Assembly: GCA_001914235.1 (NCBI GenBank)
Contig: MQUF01000025.1
Span: 1-64,000 of the forward strand
DNA: 64,000 bases
Origin: Desulfobulbaceae bacterium DB1
GTDB taxonomy: Bacteria; Desulfobacterota; Desulfobulbia; Desulfobulbales; SURF-16
Direction: 5' to 3'
Made by a program: the position numbers and the translations under genes. This document shows positions 16,323-24,068 of this stretch, piece after piece. Below the pieces are notes generated by a model that was given only the letters and a program-made list of their open reading frames with translations, ran no database searches and was not told the origin of the DNA. The stretch's first letter is position 1. Every line of letters begins with the position of its first letter.

Positions 16323-17792
16323 ATGACAAAATATGACTATGATCTCGGCGTGATAGGCGGCGGGGCCGCCGGACTCACCGTAACGGCCGGTGCGGCGCAA
16401 TTGGGTGCAAAAACGCTGCTGATTGAAAGGGAACCTGAGCTGGGTGGCGACTGCCTGCATTATGGATGCGTGCCGAGCAAGACGCTGATCAAAACGGCCG
16501 ACGTCTATCAATCCATCAAAACGGCAACCCGTTTCGGCTTGCCCGAGGTGGATATCCCACCGGTTGACTTTGCCCGGGTGAAGGAAAGAATCAAGTCGGT
16601 CATTGCCGCCATCCAGCAGCACGATTCGGTGGAGCGTTTCTGCAGGCTGGGGGCAAAGGTCGAATTCGGCGTTCCCTGTTTCGTTGATGAACACAGCGTT
16701 TCGTTAAACGGCAAAACGGTGTCCGCCCGGTCATGGGTCATTGCTACCGGTTCGTCGCCTGCCGCCGCGTCCATTCCCGGCCTTGAAACAACACCCTTCG
16801 TGACCAACAGGGAGATTTTCTCCCTCGACAGGCTGCCTTCCTCCATGGCGGTATTCGGCGCCGGTCCCATTGCCGTTGAGATGGCCCAGGCCTTCAGCCG
16901 GCTGGGGACAAAGGTAACGGTTATCCAGCGCAGCAGCCAGATACTCAGCAAGGAAGACAAGGACATGGCGGATCTCGTCATGGCGGCCATGGTCGGGGAA
17001 GGGGTGGTTTTTCATCTTAATACCAACGTGCTCGGGGTGCGCGATCTGGGAAAGGTAAAAGAGGTGAGGCTTGCCGGGCCGGACAACACCCCGTTTTGCC
17101 TCAACGTCGAAACACTGCTGGTCGCCTTGGGCAGGACGCCGAACACCGATGGCCTGGGGCTTGATAAAATTGATCTTGCCTGCGACGGGAAGGGAATTCA
17201 GGTGGACAGGCGCATGCGTACCGGCCGGAAACATATTTACGCGCCCGGCGATGTCAACGGCTCCTTTCAGTTCACCCATGCGGCGGGCTATGAGGGGGGA
17301 ATCGTCGTCAGCAACGCCGTCTTCCATCTGCCCCGCAAGGCGGATTATACCTGGATGCCCTGGTGCACCTATGCCGACCCCGAGCTTGCCTCCATCGGCA
17401 TGAATGAAAAGGCGGCCAAAGCCGCGGGCATCGATTACCAGGTGTGGAGCGAGGACTTTGCCGGCAACGACCGTGCCCTGACCGAGGGTGAAACCGGCAA
17501 AATCAAGATGATCCTCGATGAAAAGGAACGGCCTGTCGGCGTGCAGATCTGCGGGCCTCGAGCCGGTGAGCTGATCAGCGAGTGGGTGGCGATGTTAAAC
17601 GGATCGGTTAAGCTCTCCACCCTGGCCGGGGCGGTGCATCCTTATCCGACCCTGACGGAAATCAACAAAAGGGTGACGGCAAACTATTTTTCGCCGAAAA
17701 TATTTTCCGAAACAGTCAAGAAAGGGCTGAAACTCTTTTTCCAGCTCAAGGGTTCGGCCTGCGATCCGTGTTCTGATCTTGCAGGAAAATGA
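16323..17792 (+). CDS. Mercuric reductase-like FAD/NAD disulfide oxidoreductase
   Basis: A 489-residue flavoprotein disulfide reductase (class I). The FAD loop GVIGGGAAGLT starts at residue 9, and the redox pair C44/C49 sits in GGDCLHYGCVPSKTL; FGAGPIAVEMAQAF is the NAD(P) fold, IYAPGDVNG the second FAD contact, and HPYPTLTEI near the end holds the dimer-interface histidine. The C-terminal vicinal cysteines of true MerA are not seen (the tail has CDPC, a spaced pair), and no heavy-metal domain precedes it, so a mercury role is unlikely. The ATG at 16323 is preferred; an in-frame extension upstream is REP sequence. The usual partner TVP38 gene is at 14576. Confidence 0.87.
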   Translation: MTKYDYDLGVIGGGAAGLTVTAGAAQLGAKTLLIEREPELGGDCLHYGCVPSKTLIKTADVYQSIKTATRFGLPEVDIPPVDFARVKERIKSVIAAIQQHDSVERFCRLGAKVEFGVPCFVDEHSVSLNGKTVSARSWVIATGSSPAAASIPGLETTPFVTNREIFSLDRLPSSMAVFGAGPIAVEMAQAFSRLGTKVTVIQRSSQILSKEDKDMADLVMAAMVGEGVVFHLNTNVLGVRDLGKVKEVRLAGPDNTPFCLNVETLLVALGRTPNTDGLGLDKIDLACDGKGIQVDRRMRTGRKHIYAPGDVNGSFQFTHAAGYEGGIVVSNAVFHLPRKADYTWMPWCTYADPELASIGMNEKAAKAAGIDYQVWSEDFAGNDRALTEGETGKIKMILDEKERPVGVQICGPRAGELISEWVAMLNGSVKLSTLAGAVHPYPTLTEINKRVTANYFSPKIFSETVKKGLKLFFQLKGSACDPCSDLAGK

Positions 17793-17862
17793 CAATGTGT
17801 GTAAATAAGGTGTGCGCACTGAACAGCTGAGAGGAAAACAAAAGGGGAATTGTTGAATTGAT

Positions 17863-18966
17863 ATGAAAAAACGGGCACTTATAACCGGCGTAACAGGGCA
17901 GGACGGCGCCTATCTTGCCGAGTTCCTGTTGAGAAAAGGATACGAAGTCCACGGCATCAAAAGACGCTCTTCGTTGTTCAACACGGACAGGATAGACCAT
18001 CTCTATCAGGACCCCCATATAGAAAATAGAAATTTCATTCTCCACTATGGTGATATGACCGATTCCAGCAGCCTGGTGCGAATTGTGCAACAGGTGCAGC
18101 CCGACGAGGTTTACAATCTGGCGGCCCAGAGCCATGTCGCCGTCTCATTCGAGGAGCCCGAATACACGGCAAATTCCGACGCACTGGGAACGTTGCGTCT
18201 GCTTGAGGCGATACGGATAGTTGGCTTGGAAAAAAAGACCCGTTTTTATCAGGCGTCAACCTCGGAGCTCTACGGCCTTGTGCGGGAATCACCGCAAACC
18301 GAAAAAACACCTTTCTACCCCCGTTCACCCTATGGGGTGGCGAAACTGTATTCCTACTGGATCACGGTCAATTATCGCGAAGCGTACGGCATGTATGCCT
18401 GTAACGGCATCCTTTTCAACCACGAATCACCCGTTCGCGGTGAAACCTTCGTGACCAGGAAAATCACCCGGGCCATGGCACGTATCAAGCTGAAATTGCA
18501 GGATTGCCTCTACCTCGGCAACCTGAATGCCAAACGTGACTGGGGGCATGCCCGTGACTACGTCAAAATGCAGTGGCTGATGCTGCAGCAGGAAAAACCG
18601 GAGGATTTTGTCATTGCCACCGGCGTGCAGCACAGCGTGCGCGACTTTGTCAGCGCCGCCGCCCAGGAACTTGGCATGCGGATTCGCTGGGAAGGCGAAG
18701 GTGTTGATGAGACCGGAATTCTTGAACCTTGTGGCTTGCATCTTGAGCCTCGCACCATAGTGCGTGTTGATCCCCGCTATTTTCGTCCCACCGAAGTTGA
18801 GTCTCTGCTTGGTGATCCTTCCAAGGCAAAAAATGTTTTGGGTTGGTCGCCGAAAACCACTTTTGCCGAGCTGGTTGCCGAGATGGTGCGGGAAGATCTG
18901 AAGGCGGCCGAGCGTGACGAGCTGGTCAAACGGCATGGCTATATTGCCTATGACTATAACGAATAA
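17863..18966 (+). CDS. gmd: GDP-mannose 4,6-dehydratase
   Basis: A 367-residue extended SDR enzyme converting GDP-mannose to GDP-4-keto-6-deoxymannose. It has the NADP loop [14 protein letters not shown] near residues 9-22, the family-specific [14 protein letters not shown] region, the catalytic Tyr and Lys in [12 protein letters not shown], and [17 protein letters not shown], all typical of Gmd. It is the first gene of the surface polysaccharide locus and supplies Fcl, encoded at 19504, with the S23 gene between them. Mannose-1-phosphate guanylyltransferase is not in the window. Confidence 0.96.
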   Translation: MKKRALITGVTGQDGAYLAEFLLRKGYEVHGIKRRSSLFNTDRIDHLYQDPHIENRNFILHYGDMTDSSSLVRIVQQVQPDEVYNLAAQSHVAVSFEEPEYTANSDALGTLRLLEAIRIVGLEKKTRFYQASTSELYGLVRESPQTEKTPFYPRSPYGVAKLYSYWITVNYREAYGMYACNGILFNHESPVRGETFVTRKITRAMARIKLKLQDCLYLGNLNAKRDWGHARDYVKMQWLMLQQEKPEDFVIATGVQHSVRDFVSAAAQELGMRIRWEGEGVDETGILEPCGLHLEPRTIVRVDPRYFRPTEVESLLGDPSKAKNVLGWSPKTTFAELVAEMVREDLKAAERDELVKRHGYIAYDYNE

Positions 18967-18976
18967 GGCAACATGG

Positions 18977-19003
18977 TAAGATGCAAGTCCCAAGATGCAA
19001 GGT
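18977..19003. repeat. CAAGATGCAAG micro-repeat, upstream of S23 gene
   Basis: Two units of AAGATGCAAG separated by a few bases (AAGATGCAAGTCCCAAGATG then CAAGG). They are the reverse complement of the CTTGCATCTTG units found after the four-helix-bundle gene at 19381-19518, so that gene is flanked by inverted copies of the same repeat. Confidence 0.8.
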
Positions 19004-19018
19004 TAAAGGAGAACGAGT

Positions 19019-19378
19019 GTGGGCCGATTCGAAGATCTGGAAGTCTGGAAACGATCTGCACGGTTGAGCGCTGATTTGTATAAAGCCTTGCAGGGGTTAA
19101 AGGATTTTGGTTTCCGAGATCAGATTACCCGCGCCGGATTATCTATCCCCTCAAATATTGCCGAAGGCCATGAACGGGGATCGGAGAAGGAGACCGCAAA
19201 TTTTCTCAACTACGCCAAAGGCTCTGCCGGCGAATTGCGAACACAGATATATATTGGGATGGAGATTGGCTATATTGAGCACGATATTGGAAGGAAGTGG
19301 TTGGGCGAAGCAGAGGAAATTTCACGCATGCTCCATGCCTTGATCAAATCTGTCAGGAACCGATCTTCACTCCTGTAG
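19019..19378 (+). CDS. S23-type four-helix-bundle protein
   Basis: A 119-residue protein of the four-helix-bundle family first met as the S23 open frame in 23S rRNA intervening sequences. Recognisable parts are FEDLEVWKRSARLSADLY (residues 4-21), the loop SIPSNIAEGHERGSEKE (42-58) and FLNYAKGSAGELRTQI (62-77). It starts at GTG 19019 after AAAGGAGAA. Its molecular function is not established. It sits between gmd and fcl, a place where no metabolic gene of this kind is expected, and is flanked by inverted micro-repeats, which suggests that it travelled with them. Confidence 0.9.
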   Translation: MGRFEDLEVWKRSARLSADLYKALQGLKDFGFRDQITRAGLSIPSNIAEGHERGSEKETANFLNYAKGSAGELRTQIYIGMEIGYIEHDIGRKWLGEAEEISRMLHALIKSVRNRSSLL

Positions 19379-19380
19379 AA

Positions 19381-19518
19381 GCAAGATACACGGTTCAAGG
19401 TTCATGATGCGTAAGATACAATGCCCCTTGAATCTTGCCTCTTGCATCTTGCCTCTTGCATCTTGCCCCTTGCCTCTTGAATCTTAACCTTGAATCTTGC
19501 CTCTTGAATCTTAACTCT
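19381..19518. repeat. TTGAATCTTG / TTGCATCTTG micro-repeat array
   Basis: About ten units of CTTG(A/C)ATCTTGCC type, in tandem with small variation, run from the end of the S23 gene into the first codons of fcl. The first part (19381-19420) also has units in the other orientation (GTTCAAGGTTC). Translated in the fcl frame the array has no stop and gives a leucine/cysteine-rich peptide. Confidence 0.88.
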
Positions 19519-20619
19519 AAAATATACATCGCCGGGCATCGGGGGCTGGTGGGGGGATCGCTGCTCCGCTGTCTGGCCGTTGATGGTTTTTTCAATATCA
19601 TCACCCGTACCCATGCTGAACTCGATCTGACCGATCAGCTGGCGGTAGAAAAGTTTTTTGCCCAGGAAAAACCGGAATACGTCTTCCTGGCGGCAGCCAA
19701 GGTCGGCGGCATCCTGGCGAATTCCACCTATCCCGGCGAATTTATCCATCAGAATCTGGCCATCCAGCAGAATGTCATTCATCAATCCTGGCGAACAGGA
19801 GTCAAACGCCTTCTTTTTCTCGGCTCATCCTGTATTTATCCCCGGGATTGCGCGCAGCCGATGAAGGAGCAATATCTGCTCACCGGGCCGCTTGAAACGA
19901 CAAACCGTTCCTATGCCGTTGCCAAAATCGCCGGGATCGAGATGTGTTGGGCTTACAACCGGCAATACGGAACCCGGTATCTGGCGGTTATGCCGACCAA
20001 CCTCTATGGGCCGGGCGACAATTATGATCTGCAAAACTCCCATGTGTTGCCTGCTCTGATCCGTAAATTTCACCTGGCAAAACTGGCGGTCAAACGCAAC
20101 TGGGCCGCAATCGCGCAGGATGAAACCAGATACGGCCCCATCCCCGAAAGCATCAAGAGCAAACTTCGTGATACTTGCACCTTGAATCTTGAACCTTGTG
20201 TCTCCGTCTGGGGAACCGGATCGCCTCGCCGCGAGTTCCTCTACAGTGACGACATGGCCAGAGCCTGCCTTTTTTTAATGAATCTGTCGGATGATAAATT
20301 CCAGGCCCTGCTCAGTCCAGCCGGCTCGCCTCTTGATTCTTGCGACTTGAATCTTGCTCCTTTAATAAACATCGGTTGCGGCGAGGACCAGACAATAAGG
20401 AATTTGGCGGACCTGGTGAAGGAAGTTGTCGGCTATACGGGGCAGGTGGAATGGGATGGAACGAAACCGGACGGCGCGCCGAGGAAACTGCTTGATGTCG
20501 GCAAACTTTTTTCCTTGGGATGGCGTCCTGAGATTGCCCTGGTCAATGGGATAAAAATGGCGTATAAAGATTTTTTTGCTTCAGTGATAAAGGAAACTCC
20601 AAGTCTCAACGGTTGTTGA
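19504..20619 (+). CDS. fcl: GDP-L-fucose synthase with repeat-derived insertions
   Basis: A GDP-4-keto-6-deoxymannose 3,5-epimerase/4-reductase of about 371 residues. KIYIAGHRGLVGGSLL is the family's start, FLGSSCIYPRDC and SYAVAKIAGIEMCWAYN hold the catalytic Ser, Tyr and Lys, and VWGTGSPRREFLYSDDMA is the substrate loop. Usual length is about 310-325. The excess lies before VSVWGTG, ending in DTCTLNLEPC, and before LINIGCGEDQ, reading PLDSCDLNL; both are TTGAATCTTG repeat DNA in frame. No ATG or ribosome site precedes KIYIAGHRG, because the micro-repeat array occupies that place; the TTG at 19504 is the nearest possible start and TTG 19435 the most distant. It makes GDP-fucose with gmd if still active. 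Confidence 0.85.
   Translation: MNLNSKIYIAGHRGLVGGSLLRCLAVDGFFNIITRTHAELDLTDQLAVEKFFAQEKPEYVFLAAAKVGGILANSTYPGEFIHQNLAIQQNVIHQSWRTGVKRLLFLGSSCIYPRDCAQPMKEQYLLTGPLETTNRSYAVAKIAGIEMCWAYNRQYGTRYLAVMPTNLYGPGDNYDLQNSHVLPALIRKFHLAKLAVKRNWAAIAQDETRYGPIPESIKSKLRDTCTLNLEPCVSVWGTGSPRREFLYSDDMARACLFLMNLSDDKFQALLSPAGSPLDSCDLNLAPLINIGCGEDQTIRNLADLVKEVVGYTGQVEWDGTKPDGAPRKLLDVGKLFSLGWRPEIALVNGIKMAYKDFFASVIKETPSLNGC
20164..20202 (+). repeat. Micro-repeat insert 1 in fcl
   Basis: It contains ACTTGCACCTTGAATCTTG followed by AACCTTG, the same unit as the array before the gene, and stays in frame. It lies between the helix after LIRKFHLAKL and the VWGTG strand, a surface loop in the fold. Confidence 0.8.
20329..20362 (+). 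repeat. Micro-repeat insert 2 in fcl
   Basis: It contains CTCTTGATTCTTGCGACTTG and AATCTTGCTCC, in frame, just before the NIGCGEDQTIRNLADL strand and helix of the enzyme. It is the third place where this repeat touches the same gene. Confidence 0.8.
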
Positions 20620-20656
20620 AACTTGATTTTTTCTTCAAAATTAAAAGAGTGAATAA

Positions 20657-20764
20657 ATGGATAGCAACAATAATAAAGAACCGGTTTGTCCCTATGTCGG
20701 AAGTCAATATTGTGCTCAACCTTCGGATGATGAGATTATTCTGCTTGACATTTGGAGGAGGTGA
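20657..20764 (+). pseudogene. Truncated Wzz-like N-terminal remnant
   Basis: A 35-codon frame starting MDSNNNKEPVCPYVG and ending SDDEIILLDIWRR followed by TGA. The DDEI.LLDIWR motif is the cytoplasmic N-terminal signature of Wzz-type chain-length proteins and is also present at the start of the intact gene at 20966 (DDEIDLVDIWRLL). No membrane segment follows. It is best read as the leftover 5' end of an older wzz copy. The rest of the 20620-20965 gap holds no other gene. Confidence 0.6.
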
Positions 20765-20965
20765 GCGAGGGCCGAGGCGGGTTTCCCCCTTTTTGTACTT
20801 TTCCTGACAAGATTCTTCTTGATCTTCTGTGAGGAATCCATTAAAAAAAAAATCCCAACTTATTAGTATGTTCTGGTTGTGAAATTGTTCTTTGTTCAAA
20901 TTCCGGCTGTCAGGTTTTTTATTGATACATGAAGAATAGTTACAGCAACTCAATTTGTTTGAAAC

Positions 20966-22096
20966 GTGGTGACCATCCTGTTAAATACCGATACCCCTTC
21001 TCGACACTCCGCCCATCCGGATCCTGACGCTGCACATTTTCGGCAATATCATGATGATGAAATTGATCTTGTTGATATCTGGCGTCTTCTTGCCAGACGA
21101 TGGCAATGGATTGCAGCTATCACGTTGATTTGTACCGCTTTGGCTCTTGTCTATGTCCTGTCGGCGCCCCGTGTTTATCGGGCCGAGGCCTCTATACTGC
21201 CGCCACGGCTTGGGGATGTTGAGCCGCTGAATATCCTTGGAGTGAATGCCAAGTCTGCTAAAGATGTTTATGGCGAGGCGCTCAAGAATCTGCAGAGTGT
21301 GTCTGTGCGGCGGCTGTTTTTTGACCAGCATAATTTGTTTGATTCGTTAAAGGGGCATGGCGATGAAGGTGGCGAGTCGAAAAAGGTTTTTGCCACGGCT
21401 TTCCATGAGAAGTTGACAGTTACTCAGGGTAAGAAGGATCGGTCTGATTTTGTTACAGTTTCGATGGAAGGATGTGACCCCGCGCTCATCACCTCCTGGC
21501 TCAATGATTTTCTTGCCATGGTCAACGGCTATACCGCTGAAGTCTTGTTGCAAGATCTCAACACCAACCTGGGTTCCAGGAAAGAAGCAATTGAAGTTAA
21601 GATCAATGCATTGCGGCAGGTTGCCAATTATAGCCGCCTGGACAGGATTGCTGAACTCCAGGAGGCTCTTTATGTTGCCGGCCAACTTGGTATTGTCCAT
21701 AGGGTTGATGCCTCTTCCGTATTTTCCCAGACCAAAGGTACTTCTGAATTCGGGGTTGCCGTGAACACGGCAAACACGCCGCTCTACCTGCGCGGTACAC
21801 AGGAGCTGCAGGCTGAAATCGACACGCTGCAGAAACGTAAAATCAATGATCCTTTTATCCCTTCTTTGCGCTCCTTACAGGCGCAGCTGATAGAATTAAA
21901 CCAGATTCAAGTCGACCCTGATAAGGTTAAAGCCTTTCGTCTGGACCAGCCGGCTGTGAAGCCTGATGGCCCAATAAAACCCAAACGTAACCTTGTCGTG
22001 GCGCTGGGATTTGTCCTTGGCCTCATGCTGGGAGTTTTTACGGCATTTGCGGTTAATTTTATTGAAACAGCTCGTCGGCAGGAGTGTACTGAATGA
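20966..22096 (+). CDS. Wzz-type polysaccharide chain-length protein
   Basis: A 376-residue inner-membrane protein of the Wzz/FepE family that sets O-antigen or exopolysaccharide chain length. The N-terminal cytoplasmic part has DDEIDLVDIWRLLARRW, the first membrane helix is about residues 49-69 (IAAITLICTALALVYVL), a long periplasmic coiled-coil region follows, and the second helix is near the end (VVALGFVLGLMLGVFTAFAV) with the usual positively charged tail. There is no tyrosine kinase domain. The frame opens with GTG codons at 20966 and 20969 and no strong ribosome site, so the start is uncertain. It works with the Wzx/Wzy proteins encoded downstream. Confidence 0.85.
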   Translation: MVTILLNTDTPSRHSAHPDPDAAHFRQYHDDEIDLVDIWRLLARRWQWIAAITLICTALALVYVLSAPRVYRAEASILPPRLGDVEPLNILGVNAKSAKDVYGEALKNLQSVSVRRLFFDQHNLFDSLKGHGDEGGESKKVFATAFHEKLTVTQGKKDRSDFVTVSMEGCDPALITSWLNDFLAMVNGYTAEVLLQDLNTNLGSRKEAIEVKINALRQVANYSRLDRIAELQEALYVAGQLGIVHRVDASSVFSQTKGTSEFGVAVNTANTPLYLRGTQELQAEIDTLQKRKINDPFIPSLRSLQAQLIELNQIQVDPDKVKAFRLDQPAVKPDGPIKPKRNLVVALGFVLGLMLGVFTAFAVNFIETARRQECTE

Positions 22097-22119
22097 GATA
22101 GGCTTACTGGGTGAGGGAG

Positions 22120-22147
22120 CGTCATTGCGAGCGAAGCAAAGCAATCC
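22120..22147. repeat. Half copy of the GTCATTGCGAG repeat
   Basis: It reads CGTCATTGCGAGCGAAGCAA and then AGCAATCC, the left half of the units in the array at 26942-28289; the right half is missing. It lies in the gap between the two wzz-like genes. Confidence 0.85.
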
Positions 22148-22227
22148 ATCAGGTGCGGCAGTCGTAAAAAAAAATAATGATGGCTACTTTCTCCAGCAAC
22201 CGGAAGTGATTTTTTTGTTTTAGAAAG

Positions 22228-22350
22228 GTAACTATCCAGGTAGATAGGCTGAAGGCTGTAGACTGAAGGAAAAGCGCCTAAAATATGTAATACGACAGTA
22301 CCGGCAGCCCTATAGCCTTCAGTCTACAGTCTAAACATCTGGATAGTTAC
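22228..22350. repeat. 123-bp palindromic element, copy C
   Basis: Same orientation and length as the copy at 3934-4056; one difference lies near the right end (ACATCTGG in place of ACAGCTGG). It occupies the region just upstream of the second wzz-like gene and may affect its expression. Confidence 0.95.
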
Positions 22351-22380
22351 CTAGAAAGAAGCCTGAAACCAATTTTGACC

Positions 22381-23839
22381 ATGGAGAGAAGTTTTGGACC
22401 AAGGGTGCAGATGAACCAAAATAATAATGGAAATATGTATGTGCCATATCAGGATGAAATATCTCTCAACGATATTGTCGTAAAACTCCGGAAGCGGCGT
22501 GGCATCTTGCTGGCCCTTCCGGTGCTGAGCCTGCTGGCGGCTATTGCTTTTTTGATCTTTAGCGCTGTGCGTACGGAACAGCCGACAATTTATTTTGTCC
22601 GCCTGCAGGGAATTGATAAATCAATGTATCCAAACGGCACGCCATTTACCCCCCCAGGATTTATTGCTCCCGGAGGTTCTCGATCGGGCGGCGAAATCCC
22701 TTGGGATTGATGATGCGGTGAATTTACGAGGTTTTATCCAAGTTGAATACGGTCTGCCGACAACCGACGGGATACAAAAAAAATATCGTAACAAACTGGA
22801 AGCCAAGAATTTATCAACAGCAGACATCGCCCAGATAAATCGTGAGTTTGAGGAAGAAATGCAGCGTCTCTCGGAAAGCGGTCTGCGGATTACCATTAAT
22901 CACGCTGCTCTTGGCCTGCCACCTGCGGATGGCGCCACCTTGGCTTATGCCTTGCCGCGGGCCTGGACAGAGGTCTTCAGTGAAAAATATCGTGTTTTTG
23001 TCGACACGCGTTTGAGCAAGGCGGCGGTCAACACCACTGCCAACCCCTTTACATCCACAGCGGATATCCTTTTGGCCCGACACGCCTTGGTTCTGATGCG
23101 GGACGGGCTTGACATTTTGGCCAAAGATAATCGCTTCAAAAGTATCGTCAATGAGTCAGGCTTGGGCAGTTCTGATTTGCAGAGCGAGCTTGACCGCTTC
23201 AGTCAGATATATTTTAGCACCATTTTTTCCAGCATGTTTGCCCATCCTGATCTGGTTGCCGCCTCCTTTCTGGTTGAAACACAACTGCAGATTGATGAAA
23301 TATCCCGTAATATCGAGGAGATTGACCGTGGCATTGCGGATCTGCGCAATTTCCAGCCCCAGGCAACAGGGCGACAGATGAGCGCCGGCGCCAACGAGAC
23401 CGTCCAGTTCGGTGACAACTCACTGCGCCAGGTGATTGACTTGGCCAACCAGGCATCGTTGGCCGACTATATGCGTGAGCTTCTGGCGGCCCGGCGTGAT
23501 CTTGTTGCCAAACGTGCCGGCCTTTTGAAAGAAATATCCCGGAATCAGGTAAAATCGGATATCAGTGATAACAAAGATTTTCTCAAGCAGGCATCGGCCA
23601 TGTATTCCATCCTGGTAGAGGGGTATGACTCATTCCTCACAGTGGCTCACGAGGTGGCTCGCCAAAAAACCGGTGATTTCTACCGCCCTATGGGGATTCC
23701 CTACGTAAATGGATCGATCCTGCCACTCAAGGGTTTTTTGATACTGGCGTTAGCAGTGATCCTTGGAGGGATGTCAGCCATGCTTATGGCCCTTGTCTGG
23801 CCTGATGGGGCAGGAGTGAAGGGTGAGGGGTGTGGGTGA
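22381..23839 (+). pseudogene. Second Wzz-like protein gene, frameshifted at a C7 run
   Basis: Two overlapping frames make one protein of about 485 residues. The first part (from ATG 22381, or 22411 with an AGGGTG site) has YQDEISLNDIVVKLRKRRG and a membrane helix (LLALPVLSLLAAIAFLIF); the second continues PQDLLLPEVLDRAAKSLG through a long coiled coil to a C-terminal membrane helix (LILALAVILGGMSAMLMALV). The break is at CCCCCCC, 22649-22655; six C would restore one frame, giving GTPFTPQDLLLPEVL. The rest shows no further damage, so this is a recent mutation, a slippage-controlled switch or a sequencing error. In the intact state it would be a second chain-length regulator. Confidence 0.8.
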
Positions 23840-23841
23840 GC

Positions 23842-24027
23842 ATGGTCAAGATCAAGAATTTTCGTAATTTCAGTAACAAAGTCGCCTGACTCCCCGGGGC
23901 ATCGATGAAAAAAACGCAGGTGATCAGCGCTTTCCTCCAGCGCAAACTGGCTGAATATGAAATTATCCAATAGGAAATTGCCGAACTGCAGGTTAATGTA
24001 GAGTCGTACGAGGAAAAACAGTTTTGA
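23842..24027 (+). pseudogene. Decayed small frame
   Basis: One frame reads MVKIKNFRNFSNKVA, a stop, LPGASMKKTQVISAFLQRKL, then EYEIIQ, a TAG stop and EIAELQVNVESYEEKQF before a final TGA. The continuity of charged, helix-like sequence across two stops suggests a degraded small gene between wzz and the dehydrogenase fusion. I do not recognise the family. Confidence 0.35.
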
Positions 24028-24068
24028 TCATTTGATTGAACTTGATAAAAAAATACTAAAAAACGCTT

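Noticed and set aside
16323-17792. True mercuric reductase of a mer operon
   Set aside because: No merR, merT or merP nearby, no N-terminal metal-binding domain and no vicinal cysteines at the end.
19435-19503. Leader peptide of fcl (leucine/cysteine-rich, like a signal peptide)
   Set aside because: The hydrophobic look is a product of the TTGCCTCTTGCATC repeat; Fcl is a cytoplasmic enzyme, so translation from TTG 19435 is not favoured, though not excluded.
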